Positions 31,341-43,815 are shown, counted from the stretch's first letter. The stretch is DNA of 64,000 bases from Lineus longissimus (GCF_910592395.1 NC_088316.1:9550001-9614000), one strand, 5' to 3'. Notes: generated by a model not told the origin, from the sequence alone. Made by a program: numbers and translations.

Positions 31341-33233
31341 ATATATAACATATAAAAGTTAAGGATAATGTTGGTCCCGGAAAGAGTCAAAATGTGACGT
31401 AAAAAATGAAATGGCCGCCATGTCACAATTTTGGGCCATATTTCGCTTCATATTTGGCATAGAATACATATTTTGGTGTCCAGCAATATGTTCTAGCTAT
31501 AGTTGAACCGATTCAAGAGAATCGAAAAGCATACGTTATCCGATGGCAGGCAAAGGTAAGCAGAATGCTAAAAGTGTCAATGCAACTTGGGTTTAAGATA
31601 GAGGACATGCCGCCAAACTCGATGTCAATGTTCTTTAGTGAGGGGAAAAGTGCAGTTTTACCGATTCTTAGCTACGCTGAGATCAGATACACTATAGTGG
31701 TAGTTTTTTTTCTCGACTATTTATGGTTATTAATGGTTTCTCTAACTTTTTCCTTATTTATCCGACATTACATGGAGTGACCCAAGCCAGATGCACTAAT
31801 ATGTGACATGAAAATGTTCCAAAGGGGAAGAAGTAATTAGTACTCACAACTAGGGTCACTCTGGGTGTTTGCAACACACCTCATTAAATCATTTATCAAA
31901 TGACTCTGATCTTTAATGGCCTACTTTTGGAAGACCTTTTTTTTCACAGAGTCTATGGAAATCTGACCTTACGCACAAAGTCGGACAATGTCGGAAAAAT
32001 TTCGGATAAATCAGGAAAAAGTTAGAAAACTGTTGATAAGTCGGAAAAAGCCTCCCACTAGTGATATATATATATGTGCAGAAACAATGAACCCTCCTAC
32101 ATTGAAAGTTTCCCTTCCTACCCCAGACTTATTTGACATACGTAAAGGTCTTAAATCAGCTCGTTACTTAGCTTTTTTATAAAAGTTTACTGCTGCGATA
32201 GAATTAACGGCACTGGCAAATATTTATCTCAGCAAGGTTATTACCAAGATTTTTCTTAATTAAAATATTATAAGATAGAAATTACCAATTTCTTATTAAG
32301 AAAAGTGCTATCAGTTATATTCTTGCTAATTTCTTACCAATTCATTTCTTACCAATAATGATATGTGTGAGATCGTGTAAGATTTCGATAAGATTTTTTC
32401 TTCTTTTTGAAGCAAACTTTTTCTTATATTTTTTTCTTAAGAAAACGTTAATTAGATTTTTCTAATAAGATTCTTGCAATTTAAATCTTAGCAATATTTA
32501 TCTTATCAATTAATTGGTAACAAATAACTAATTTAATTAGTAAGTTAAATACTATTTCATTAGTAAGAGTCAGGTCCTGTGTAGCCACATGTACATTTAA
32601 GTAGCTGCTAAGTATCGATTACTTTTTTCAAAACATTGGCTGAAATGATCAGAAAGTTGGAAATCTAGGCCTTTTGCAATAGGGCATTAAATTGTTAATA
32701 ACAGTTAAATAGGTTGGTTTTTTTATTCTAAAAACACGGATCAATGGCACATGCAAGCACCAGGCCTTGATGTGAGATTCCAAGTTTTTCATGCAGAATG
32801 GGAGTAAAAAGGTTGGACCTAAAACATATATCGAAATACAGAGGCAACATTTGGTGATCAATATGTTATAAATCCTTATGATGTAAGCGCACACTGAATT
32901 TGTCATTAGTGAATCCCAGCATCAAAGGGGATTTCGCTAGACCAGCGTTTCGGTCTGCTTTTCACTTTTCTCGGGCGATAAGAATTAAACCTTCTCAGTG
33001 AGCTAGCCTTGGGCTAATGAATATGCGGACAGTAGGGCCTGCAATAGAGCTCAATTCAGAAACTCGCGTATGATTTGACGATGAATCAATTGCTTTGATA
33101 CCAACTGAGGGCGGTAAGGGCATTTTATTGCTTGTACGAAGTTCGCTTTAAGCTATTTTTGTTCAATTCAACGCAAACGTGAGATGCATTTTCAATTGAC
33201 CACCGTACCCAATTCACTGCATGCTTTACTTAC
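31341..33233. other. Intronic or flanking stretch, AT-rich part 32190-32570
   Basis: No gene recognised. The part at 32190-32570 is very AT-rich and made of degenerate short palindrome-like units around ATTAGTAAGATTTTTCTTAA. Confidence 0.5.
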
Positions 33234-33422
33234 CAGTCCAGACGTTGAAGGGTTCTCCCCCAGGAGGGCATTCAGTGCATCAACTGTAAACAGTCCCGAC
33301 ACTGCCATGCTCAACTGCGTCACGGTACAGTTTGTGTTGTTTCCAACAGTCCACCACCTGTCTGTGTACTGGCCAAGTATCATCCAGACATAGCGGGGAC
33401 CATACAGGCCAAGACGGTAAGC
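33234..33422 (-). CDS. GABA-B-receptor-like class C GPCR gene, exon (downstream of the 63118 exon)
   Basis: This 189-bp exon encodes 63 residues of a Venus-flytrap ligand-binding domain: AYRLGLYGPRYVWMILGQY, DRWW, then NCTV and LFTVDALN. GABA-B receptors have a closely similar segment (cysteine, aromatic-rich YGPKYVW and W-W motif, FTTD). It is preceded by a TATGTCGTTTCAG acceptor and followed by CTG/GTAAGT. It starts and ends in phase 0 and continues directly from the exon at 63118-63183, forming the joint VFCE/AYRLG. The product would be a plasma-membrane neurotransmitter or metabolite receptor subunit. The rest of the receptor, including seven transmembrane helices, is not recognisable in this window. 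An orphan GABA-B-like paralogue is equally possible. Confidence 0.85.
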
Positions 33423-33596
33423 CTGAAACGACATAGAAACGGGGTCAACAAATTTCGCTGAAATATGAACCACAAGATACATAGAGCATTTTGAAGAAAA
33501 AAAAAACAGGTGACGAATTGGAGCAAAACACAACAACATTTTTTCGGGATGCTTTAGGCCACAAGCCCAGGAAGCCTTCTGATTGCCTCGGTACAG

Positions 33597-34080
33597 ATCT
33601 AGTTTCATTCATTCTTAGTCTCACAGTAAAATTACTGTTGAAAACCGCCTTTCAAAAACATAAAAAATGAAATGAAATGTGATAAAATAATACGAATGAT
33701 GGCTTAAACAAGTGCCTTCTGCGGTTTTTTCTATGATAAAGTCAACAAGCAAAATGCGTGATAGATTTTACCAACGGTGTATCTGCTGATTTTACTTAAA
33801 AAAATGAAAGATGAAAAATGTGAAAAAAATGTAAGCCTATGAAAATCGTATTTTCAATTTTAACACGTAACCCCTCGTTTCATTCATTCAGAGTCTTACA
33901 GAAAAAATACTGTTTAAAAAAAATACTGTTGAAACCTTTCAAAAATATTGAGGAGATACATAAAAATGATGTATTAAACATGTGCCTTCCGCATATTTTG
34001 GCTATAATGATTTCAATAAGCGTAATGAACGATAAATATTCATTTTTTTAGGAAAGATGAAAAATGTAAAAAAGATGTAC
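33597..34080. repeat. Diverged tandem duplication, two units of about 240 bp
   Basis: The block with TTTCATTCATTC, ACTGTTGAAA, TTTCAAAAA, GTGCCTTC and a final GAAAGATGAAAAATGT occurs at about 33597-33835 and again at about 33870-34080. It lies just upstream of the host exon, inside the long intron. Confidence 0.65.
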
Positions 34081-34529
34081 ATGTACGGAAGAAACAAATC
34101 AATTATTCAACATTTTCTGGGTCCTACCACCGATAAGATTGAAAACAACACAAAGCAAATAAGATATCGTAGAGAACAGACTGAATGAAGAACAATTTTT
34201 TTTTGGTCAAAAATGTTGTATAGCATTAAAATATGTAAAGATAATAAAAACAGGTACATGTAAATACTTTTTACTTGAAATTTGTAGCATTTACTTCCAA
34301 TTGTATTCATAAAGTTGAAGTAAAACATTTTACTTGAAAGTACAGGGTGTCCATAAAAACGGTATACCCAACCTTAAAATGCTGATTACTAGAATTCTTA
34401 GCAGTATTTCAGCCTAGTCTTTCCTCTATCAAATGGTACCTGGATCATTATGTAACTGCCATGGTGACTGAGCAATCATGACCATTATGAAAGTTGGTAA
34501 AATCAGCACTGTGCCAAGTTAGCATTCAA

Positions 34530-37206
34530 CTTAGGGATTTACACAATGATTCATTAAATTACTCCTGGATGTTAGCTGGGGGTCTGACGGGTGTAAGATC
34601 ATGCGATCAAGTAGGCCATTCAACATCATGGAACAGTGCAATTACTCTGTTACCAAATAGTTCTCTCAAACGATCCCTAACAATAATTAGTCGGCGAGGC
34701 GGGGCTCCATCCGGAGGCTACCACACCCGTTATGCTTTCGGTCAAAAATTCGTACATACGGGGGTTACACTTCCTTCAGTGCATTATGATACCAGTTCGT
34801 CCAGCAGCAAAAACTATTGGCATATTATTAAGCAACTTCTCGGTAAAAAGTTTGCCTCTGGTATCCCATGTATTGTTCACAATGATAATAATGTATGTTT
34901 CCCAGCAGGAAAAGTGCCAGCTATTCTTGGAACAGTTTATGGTCAAATTTCATCATGACCACAATGAGGTCTTGTCCCCAGTTTTCCCTGCAAGGACAAT
35001 GGCATCAATTAGTGACCTGAGGACCACTGAACTCGAGGTCAGAAAACTTCTATTGGACTTGGACGTCTCAAAACAAGGCGGCGTCGATGGTGTAACAAAT
35101 AAAATGCTCAAACTTGTAGCTTCTTCTCTTGCAAAACCACTGTCTGAGTTATTTAATGTCCTCCTACAGCATGGCAGTTTTCCTGATTGTTGGAAATTAG
35201 GCATCATAGTGCCGATCTATAAGAATAAAGGGAGTAAGTCATGTCCTTCTAATTACCGTCCTGTTACCCTGCTAAACTCCATGTCTAAGTTGTTTGAAAA
35301 GGTTGTGTACTCATCTATGCATGATCATTTGCAGCTCAATGAGCTTTTATTCAAACGTCAATCTGGCTTTCTTCCTGGTCATAGTACTGATAAGCAGCTT
35401 CTAAGTATTGTAAATATGATTCTTTCAAATTCTGAAAATGGTAAGGAAACTAGAGGGGTTTTTCTTGATATTGCGGGGGCCTTAGATGCTGTTCCACATT
35501 TTCTTCTCCTTCAAACGCTTAAGGCCTATGGTATAAGGGGAAAACTTCTTGAACTGCTCAGGTCGTATCTTTCAAACCGCAAGGTTAAGGTAAAGATCGA
35601 AAGTTCTTCTTCGGATCTGATCCCGACAGGTTATATAAATAGTGGTGTTCCACAGGGTTCTATACTTGGCCCGCTCCTCTTCTTATTGTGTATTAATGAT
35701 CTAAGTGATGTTGTTAAAAATTGTATCTTGTATCTTTATGCTGATGACAGTTCTTTATTTTTCCCGGCCTTGCCGAATTCCATTGACGAAACCCATACTC
35801 TTATTCAAAATGACCTTCACAATTTGTCAGTTTGGTCGGATGTGTGGAAACTTGATTTTAAAGCGTCAAAAAGCAAAGAGGTCATATTTCACTCTCCTCG
35901 TAAAACTATCAATAACCATCCACCTCTGTCTTTGGGTACGGGAGTTATTCCCAGGGGCGCATTCCATAAGCACCTTGGTGTTACACTTGATGAGTGTTTG
36001 ACTTTTTACATGCATATCAACAATATTGTAGTGAAATGTAACAACATGTTAAATCCACTGAATGCTTTGAAGTTTACGGTTCAATCAAGGCATCTTGAAT
36101 GCATGTATCTATCATTTATATTACCTCATCTTGAATATGGATCTATTACATTTGTTTGACTTTACCAATCAGGGTCTACTTTCTCAATTAGATAAAATCC
36201 ATTATAGGGGTGCCATTATAGTCAGTGGTTGTATTCATGGGACTAACACCCAAAAGGTTTTAAAATGTTTGGATTGGATGACACTTTCTGCTTGGCGTAG
36301 GGAAAAAAGATTGGTGCTTTTGTATGAGGTACAACACAATTTGGTACCATGTTATGTCAATGAAATATTTGACATTTATCGTAATCGGGCGCCTCCTGGC
36401 CGTCTAAGGACCCAGCGAGACTATGTACTTCCCCCTAGATCATCTGCAAGATTTAGCAAGTCAACTGTGCCATGTGTAATTAGAGATTGGGAGTCTGTGC
36501 CTGTCAATATAAAAAACTGCTTCTCAAGAAACTCATTTAAATACAATATCCGAATTTTTCTGGGAGGTAAACATAACCTTCTTACTTCTACAAAATTGGC
36601 TCTTACTCGTAAAAATGAACTTTCACTCAATAGGACAAGGTGTGACTTAGTTTTTCGGTGTCACTTTTATTCCCACAATTTTACCAACGTTTTAAGTCCA
36701 TCTTGTGATTGCGGGGCTCACTCCCAATCTACTAAACACCTTCTCTTTAATTGCCCTTTATTAAATGATTTACGTAACGATTTCTTGAATGATCCTGGTT
36801 TGCTGCCACACCTTACTTCTGTTAGGTTTTTCAATCTTCGTGTTGATGAGAGGCTCCATTTTCTTCTTAATGGTCAATTTTCATTGGACCTTACTTCAAA
36901 CAGGCTTGTTGTAGAAAAAACAGCCACTTTTCTCAGTAATATTATCGCCTTTTCTGGTAACTAGTGCCATATCAATGGAACCCCTCATCAATCACTACCT
37001 TTGTACAAACTATAACTATTTGTGTTACTTTACCTTTACTTGCATCCCTTTCTTTCCATTCAAAGTATGTTACCTTATCTTGATTTAACTTGTTCTTTGT
37101 ATACCATTGTAACCAGGGCTATTAATGCTTTCAGCCTAAGCCCTGGCAATTGTCTCAATATGTAATTTTGTTTATTTGGATTTAATAAATAATAATAATA
37201 ATAATA
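34530..37206 (+). mobile_element. LINE C: 5'-truncated non-LTR retrotransposon
   Basis: It lacks ORF1 and the endonuclease. RT and the C-terminal domain read rightwards, and the element ends in an (AATAAT)n-type tail at about 37186-37206. It lies inside the TIR element, so it is the younger of the two. The left edge (about 34530) is an estimate from the end of the left inverted repeat. Confidence 0.75.
34800..36964 (+). pseudogene. LINE C reverse transcriptase and zinc-knuckle C-terminus
   Basis: The pre-RT linker (KNYWHIIKQLLGKK) reads in one frame up to about 34930, and RT goes on in another: GGVDGVTNKMLK (about 35070), NYRPVTLLNSMSKLFE, FLDIAGALDAVPH (about 35465), SGVPQGSILGPL (about 35640) and LYADDSSLF (about 35735). 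The usual FSKAFD is changed to IAGALD; the Asp pair remains. A stop at 36157-36159 comes with another shift, and the C-terminal domain is open to 36964. It contains CDCGAHSQSTKHLLFNCP (about 36710), a CCHC-like finger seen at the C-terminus of several LINE clades. It is inactive: two frameshifts and no endonuclease. Confidence 0.8.
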
Positions 37207-37496
37207 GTGCATTATGAATGGCCGGTCCCCTAACATTATGTAACAGCCAAAGAAAACTAAAAGCCATTTATATACGCATCCACTGCCACAAAATAAGTTA
37301 ACTTGGCACAGTGCTGATTTTACCACAATTCATAAAGGTCATGATTGCTCAGTCATCCATGGCAGTTACATAATGATCCAGGTAACATGTGATAAAAGAC
37401 AGACTAGGCTTTCTACTGCTACCTTTGTATTTCAGGAACATTGCCCAGGATTCTAGTAATCTGCATTTAAAGTCGGATATCCTTTTCTATGGACTT

Positions 37497-38800
37497 ACTT
37501 ACTTGTACTTACTCGTCTAGTGTTGACTTAAAAAGTAGTAAATAGTTCATTCGAAATGCAAAAAATGAAGTAAATACTACATATTTTGTAGTAAATACAC
37601 CTAGATCTCAAGGTAGCTGTAGAACAACCTTGGAAATCAAGCACATCGGAGTTATTTCTGTCAAATGGCAGTATTAATAAAAGATTCGAAGAAAAGGAAG
37701 AAGTATAAATGTCCTAATACCAACACCCCGTCCAATCAATCAAACCTGATTTCTGATTTCATGAAGAAAATGCCATTTGGATGTAACTGCTTTTTCGGAG
37801 AATGAGATGAGGCAATACATTTCAAGTAAAAAGCATTAGCCAGTTTATGCATATCATCAAAATACTTTACTACTTTGAAAGAGGTAACAAAAGGGTCAAG
37901 CAGTACAATAGTTAAGAACAGCATAAGCAAGCTTACATAACCTCTGTCCAGGCCTCTGAATAGGCTGACATCACAGTTGTAAACTAGTAATTACTAGTCT
38001 GGTAGAAGCATTACCTTTGAAGTAAAAGGTAAATATTATGCATTCGAAATAGACCTTTTACTTACATTTACTAGTTACTGCTAGTTGATACTTCTCCTTT
38101 TTGCTTCTAACAGTAATAAATACCTTTTTATGCATATCACCCTATGAATTGAACATGTAACGCTTGCGGTTATTTTCTATGAGGATTTTAGCAATTGCAA
38201 TGCACAAGGGATATCCATCTAAAAAAAAACCAACAAATTGAGGTGTAATATTAGCAGTTTCGAGTTCCCCCAGGTAGTTGATTATGTGAGTTGGGCATCT
38301 GGGTAACAATACATAACGTTGCATAACATTACTGACTCCAGTCAGTGAACTGCATAAGAGGTTTTTTTTACTACGTCCAGCTAGTCTAAATAAAGGCCTC
38401 GAGTAACAACTGAATCTATTTAACCTGAATTTGGCTCGTTTCAGAATAATTTGTTCTTTTTAACATGATATGGAACTGAAAGTTAAACTAGAGACCTACG
38501 GCCAGAGAGCTTCGCTTGGTCCATCTGGTTTTACACATATAACTTCATATGAATTCATACAAAGAGCACGATTACGAGTTGAAGGTAATCTTACTAGTTG
38601 CAATGGTGATCCTTGGACAGTCACAACCCAGTAGATGCATGGTCGCAACCAGTAACTGCAGTCAGGATCATCACACCAAATCCATTGAAGTTCAGGCGGA
38701 GAAAAAACAGTCCAGTAACAACCTAGGGACAGCCATTAAATGCAGTCTGGACCTTTATATGAATTATTTTGAATTGTAGAACATGTCCAGTAGATGCATT
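37497..38800. other. Unassigned intronic stretch
   Basis: No gene recognised. Short TTTACTTAC/GTAAGTAAA motifs recur here and left of 34343. The part 38600-38840 contains two diverged copies of CCAGTAGATGCAT...CAGTCTGGACCTTTATAT. Confidence 0.4.
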
Positions 38801-38899
38801 GTCACCACCTTGAGGCAAGCAGTAAAGACAGTCTGGACATTTACATCAACTCCTTTGAAGTTTACATCAAATAAGTGCAGCTTGAGACAAAGCAGCTCA

Positions 38900-39160
38900 G
38901 AGTCTTTACCAACGCTAAGCTCAATGCAACAGGCCATTGATGGATGGCTGAGCTATGTCAATTTCCGCTGATTCTGAAATATCGCTCCGGTAAAATGAAT
39001 ATTGATGCCGATACTTTGTCACGTGGACATGCAACGGTACATGCACAATGTACAGAGACAGTGAATCACGTGGAGGAAGTGGCTGCCACGTTGAATGCTA
39101 TCCAGGTTGGGATAAGAACGGCTCAACTTAGGCAACTGTCGCCTCCATCAATTCGGTCTT
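38900..39160 (+). pseudogene. Gypsy-type pol relic (end of RNase H)
   Basis: The reading VFTNAKLNATGH, stop, WMAELCQFPLILKYRSGKMN, then IDADTLSR is the end of the RNase H domain of Ty3/Gypsy pol, where KYRSGKxNxDADxLSR is highly typical. An in-frame TGA lies near 38939. Integrase is not recognisable downstream. With the PPT-like tract at 39867 it marks a decayed Gypsy element. Confidence 0.75.
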
Positions 39161-39866
39161 GATTGCTCAGCCTACTCACCAACTTGCTGCAATGTCGCAG
39201 GACAGTCATCTGCTGAAAATACGTTTAGATTTAAAACGTTTTTCACATTCAACTCAGGTCTAGTGAACAGTTTTAAGTAGTATAACCTTGTATTATGAGA
39301 TCAGTGATATTGTGTTCTGCAAACAATGACTGACTTGGCGTTTGGGTTGTGAATCTGGTGAGTTTAGTTTAGCAGTTCTGCTTGGAGATTGCTGCAGAAA
39401 AGTAATATTTGGATGATGTGCTAGTAACCTCTCTTCATTGGCAATGTGCATTGATGGCTACCCAGTCTCTTCCCGAGATGAAATCCGTGTTTTGGTCGCT
39501 TTAAAGTCAGTGTGTTGTAGTTCATGTCCATACAATGTTAGAAATGGGTGTATTATTAGGACATGAAAAATTGCTAATTGTGCGACTTCAAAGATAGTAA
39601 GTTTGGACCACATTACAGTACTCTCAGAATGTTCTGCATGGAAAATCAGTGTATTTCTGTGCAGCACCATACCAAGAGTTGTGTATTTGGATTGTCACTG
39701 TAACATATGCAGATTGTCCGACTCTCCATGGGAAGAATTAAAGAAATTGTTGTTGTCAGCGGGTTAGGTCGAGCAGTTCGTCAGTGTTGTTTACACTGTG
39801 CCTGTGGTGGCGAATCTGACTTGTGGCTCATACTTTTTATGTGGCCCATTCCTTTTTAAGTAGGGG

Positions 39867-39890
39867 AGAGTGTGACACCCTGTATATGAC
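39867..39890 (+). other. Polypurine tract and start of a Gypsy 3' LTR
   Basis: The tract AGGGGAGAG directly precedes TGTGACACCCTG, the classic 3' LTR junction of Ty3/Gypsy elements in the same orientation as the RNase H relic. The end of the LTR was not found; it may reach to about 40150. Confidence 0.6.
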
Positions 39891-40159
39891 TATCGTGGTA
39901 TAAAGAATGAGAAAGCACATGCTGTAGCAGATTTAGACGATTATGAATTAAACTGATGAAATGAAGAAGTATTGATCGATTTTTTTTATATCTATGTGTG
40001 AAGTAACCATAAGTTACAAAAAAAATAAAAATTACTATTTATTATGAATTAGATCATTTTGTATGTAGTTTTTTGTGTCCGAAAATAGAAAGGAAAATGC
40101 AGGCTAGTGTATGTTTACATTGCTAAATCTTGGGATGAGTACGATTATTAAGCATGCAT

Positions 40160-40356
40160 TAAGGGGCACAGGACCTACTGATTCAGCACTGCGGCAGGAG
40201 ACCTCATTAGTCTCATTTAAAAAGGACCTAAAGACGCATCTTTTCCGTCGTTATTTTGGGGCGTGAGGAACTATGTGGGGGGCGCTGTAGAACATTGCTA
40301 CAGTGGAATAGGGGAGGGCGCTATAAAAAAAATATTTTCATTCATTCATTCATGCC
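40160..40356 (+). mobile_element. 3' end fragment of a further LINE
   Basis: The last codons of a CR1/L2-type ORF2 (SLVSFKKDLKTHLFRRYFGA, then TGA at about 40263) are followed by a short 3' UTR with GGGGGGCGCTGTAGAACATT and an (ATTC)n tail at about 40338-40353. The element is almost wholly 5'-truncated. Confidence 0.75.
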
Positions 40357-41350
40357 TGTTAATCGTCAATATCGTACTGCAGCTGGCTCCTCTACTCTGC
40401 TGTCTCCCATCCATAGTATGCTCTGAATTGATAGAAGAAGTTTGCTTGAGTAATAGGAAAGGTGATATATCAACGACTTTTTTAAAAACGGCCTAAAAAC
40501 ATGGTTTTTGAGCTCAATTTTAGAAAAAAGGCCATTTCTAGAATTACCACTTTTTCCTATTTCTACACCCTGTACACTGGTATGGGTACTCCCCTTATCT
40601 AGTTTCCGATGGATCAAATCATTTTCCCAGACATGGGTGTTCTCGTAGTGTAGCTGCTCTTCGTACTCTTGGTTTTAATAGCAACGGTGCTCCTGGTATG
40701 AGCTTGGTTACCAGTGAGTATTTATATTTGAGCTTCCGCACTTGTTTTGATAGCAACGGTACTCCTGGCATGATCGCCGTTGCCAGGACTCTTAGCAACT
40801 GACCAACTCCACCTAGTTGTTAGTCTTTTAACTAAATTTTTCATCAGACTAGAATTAAGAGAACAAGCCAACTGTGATATGAACTCGGGACTTCTGAATG
40901 GAAATCAAGTATCTCTACCACCAGTCTATGCCAACAATCAATCAGAACAGTTCTAAACCATACTGGATAAGGGATGTTGTCACCTGGTGTCATTTTATGA
41001 ACTAAAAAGCGACACCTGGTGTCATTTTTACAAACTAGAAAAATGTCCTTTTTATCAACTAAAATTGACAAATCAGTGATTTAAACAAGATATGGAATGG
41101 TTTCACAAGAAGTATTCTTTTTAAATTGAGAAGAAAGATGTTAATGAGATTTTAATCATTGCTAAGGATACTGATCAATGAATCAGACTTTTTCCCGAGA
41201 GCATGACTTGATCCCAGGAGCAATGCTCCAGAGCTCGAATGGTTTTACCATGTCGCTTAAAGGCTAATAGATATATCTTATCTTATCGTAGATCAGAACG
41301 TAAGAGTAAAGCTTAAAACAAACTTGAATATGCCATTGAAATAAATACAA

Positions 41351-41835
41351 TGAACAACACAGCGGTAATCGAACAACAGATGAAACATATTGGTGTAACT
41401 AACTCTAATTCACAACAAAGGTATCAACAAGGTAGAACAAATATTCAACAAAACTACACTACAAAGTGACAAGGGTCGTTGAATAGTTAAAATCTAGTTA
41501 ACCCTAGTCAAGAGCTAGTTAACCCTAGTCAAGGGCTAGTAACGCTAGTCAAGGGCTAGTAACCCTAGTCACCAACTAGCCTCAAATACGAGTCAACTGG
41601 CCTCAACTATGAGTCAACTAGGCACGACTAGCAGTCAACAAAGCTCTAGCAGTCAACAAGCCTTAATTGATAGTGGTATTAAAGCCAAACAAGACCTTGA
41701 AGTGTTAGTTGCTACTTGTTAAAGCAGATATTTCTGAATAAACAGATTACCTTTAATGATGTAGATAGCATGACAGAGAAGGAATCTTGAAACATCATAG
41801 AGTCTACCAGACAAAGATGGCTAAATGATTCATAA
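41351..41835 (+). pseudogene. Unassigned Polinton-associated coding remnant with repeats
   Basis: A short frame starts at ATG 41351 (MNNTAVIEQQMKHIG...QQRYQQGR) and stops at about 41469. Codon-like segments then continue with stops (SSSQQALIDSGIKAKQDLEV near 41650, FLNKQITFNDVDSMTEKE near 41730). The glutamine-rich style fits Polinton virion genes, but I cannot name it. A degenerate tandem repeat of CTAGTCAAGGGCTAGTAACC lies inside (41493-41660). Confidence 0.4.
41493..41660. repeat. Degenerate tandem repeat (CTAGTCAAGGGCTAGTAACC type)
   Basis: Four clear units of about 20-24 bp, then more diverged units with inverted pieces (CTAGCCTC, GAGTCAACTAG, AGCAGTCAACAA). The unit is partly self-complementary through CTAG. 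Confidence 0.75.
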
Positions 41836-41875
41836 AGGTAAGACAGTCTTGAAATCTTAGACTAAATTAACAAAG

Positions 41876-42540
41876 ATGTTCTTGCCGGTTGATGATGCAG
41901 ATGATCTTTATGAAGACTTAAGAAATGATTACCTCGTTACCAATGAACTTGACAAGTGGTTAGGGCTGTGTCTTAGGATGGGAGCATTAACTGCTTTGGC
42001 ATCATCAACTCTTATCACTTTAGTGCATTGTCAGGATATTCAAAATGTGCAACGCCAGAACAGACAAAGTCAGGAAAATCAATTTAGATAAATGGACCAC
42101 GAGACTCCTGTGATGCAGGTGACAAGCATTGAGAAACCCAAGAAACAAAGATCAGAGAAGCAATTAGTATGGTCTAGAGAGTTAGGTAAAAGGTCACAAG
42201 AATTTAAGAGGTTGAAAAGGGATACCAGACAACCAGAACCGGTTGAGCCCAACAAGGTTGAACCAGAACCTAAACCAGCAGCAGAGAGCTAGACAAAGTC
42301 AAGAGGGCTTCGCTCGATCCTGAACCAGAACCTGAACAAGAGTAAGAAACTGTCTCTAAGACCTCATCTGGTAACTTACAAAGTAAGCTAGCTGTGGCAG
42401 CAGTTGTTATTGTCGCTATAATTTACTTTAAGTTTTAGAAAAAGTAAAAGAGTGTTAAAGAGAAGGTTGTGATGATAGATACTCCTGTAATGGTAGATAC
42501 CCCCGTTGTGAAAGAGGTGGTTAAATAACCCAAATATTGT
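41876..42540 (+). pseudogene. Polinton-associated small membrane or virion ORFs, unassigned
   Basis: The first open frame (41876-42091) has an acidic start (DDADDLYEDLRND) and a hydrophobic stretch of about 18 residues (MGALTALASSTLITLVHC). After a TAA the same frame continues as a basic, then Pro/Glu-rich piece (42092-42292: KKQRSEK, PEPVEPNKVEPEPKPA). A further hydrophobic segment (LAVAAVVIVAIIYFKF) is at about 42392-42440. It could be one broken membrane protein or two. It converges on the integrase. Confidence 0.4.
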
Positions 42541-42975
42541 TTAATGGAGTAGTTACTCACTAAATATATTCTCTACTATTATTCTCTATTCACTAATCCG
42601 TATTTCTTACCTTTACAGGTCTTGTACCTTAATATCTCCTCGATCTTGTACTCTGATTGGTCAGGATCAGGATCAGGAACGTAACTCGATTCCTGTTCGT
42701 AGAGGTAACCTTGTATTTACTCTTTGTGATAATTTTCAAGCTTGTAGACGATAGGATAGGTGAAGATGATCTGTTTGATCTGAAATACTTCCTCGGTGAA
42801 GTTGGGAAGGTGGCCTTTACCGAAAATAGACTGATACTTTGAAATTCTTACGCTGTCACCTACATTGTACTTTGGATCACCGAAGGTTTTTGAGGTGAAG
42901 ACCATAAAGGTTGTACCATACCGATTCTTCGTTTTAAATCTTTCTAGCATCTACTGGTTTCATACTGTTGTGAAG

Positions 42976-43815
42976 CGCACTAATATTCACTTAAAATCTT
43001 TTATTTTCAATTTAATTGAGGCGCTCTTCGATTCTAGTACACACTGTGATTTGAATTCTGCGCGCTTTTTAACTCGCGCCAACTTTCTCTGTGACCTCGC
43101 GATTCTTTCTGCGTCTGTGTGGAGGAACGTTTTCCCAGGCTTTTTCCCCTTTCGTTGAAGGGATTTTACACCTTTTTTCTGTCCAAGAAACTGGATGGAA
43201 ACAACTCCAGGTAAAAAGGGAGAATGCACATAATCCCCCTTACCCCCATCATGTTGATAGAAAGTGAGTAAAAGACTCAGGAAAGTACTTTGAAAGCCAT
43301 GGCTGTCATTTTAATTTGGTCCCGGTCAGGTTATAGATAGACATACGCTGATGTGTATGAAGGAATATCCATCTGTGTGATTATGTTCAGGGTGAAGTCT
43401 CTATTTGCAATAATGGTGAGTTCCCATTTTATTTCAAACGCCATTGCTGGTAGCTGAACTGTTGTCCTCAATCTTTGTTTGATCTAGGTATTTGGTTGGG
43501 AAATATTGGTCTTTTCATGACAGAGAGTGAAAATGTGAGATTTCTCTGATTTTGTAGTTTGTCCACCGTAGTGTTGGTGGCAGCACCTGACGATCTTGGG
43601 AATTGTTTGCAATGAGTTTCTTGGTCAAGGTACTTGTTTCTCGGCCTATTTATGTGACTCCAGGTAGTAATTTCTTTTAATACTATATAACGGAAGTGAC
43701 ATGTGACAAGGTGTTATTGGATTTCAGAGTGTTATCAATTTTGGATCATTTCTATTTTTTCAGAAACAAAGTTTATAGGAACCATCCAGTCGTTCTCTTC
43801 ATTATTCCTTCGTAC
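42976..43815. other. Unidentified insert in the Polinton integrase gene
   Basis: Integrase coding sequence ends at the motif HSSIGM (about 43815) and resumes at HNSMKPVDARK (about 42975), where few or no residues should intervene. The insert has no clear inverted ends. It contains a basic minus-strand ORF (42987-43229; RKGKKPGKTFLH, RSQRKLARVKKR) with no known match. Confidence 0.5.

Larger units (their letters stand above)
34343..37496. mobile_element. DNA transposon with about 180-bp inverted repeats, carrying LINE C
   Basis: The segment 34343-34525 (CAGGGTGTCCATAAAAAC, CTGATTACTAGAATTCT, GGTACCTGGATCATTATGTA, ATCAGCACTGTGCCAAGTT) returns inverted at 37302-37496. TA precedes the left end. 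The start CAGGGTGTCC is typical of mariner-like inverted repeats. No transposase is visible; nearly all of the interior is LINE C. Confidence 0.65.

Noticed and set aside
31107-31355. 82-codon ORF rich in GTNFPG/GRIF
   Set aside because: It is a translation of the palindromic foldback arm, with no gene signals.
40263-40496. 77-codon plus ORF beside a LINE tail
   Set aside because: It reads the LINE 3' UTR and (ATTC)n tail in the wrong frame.
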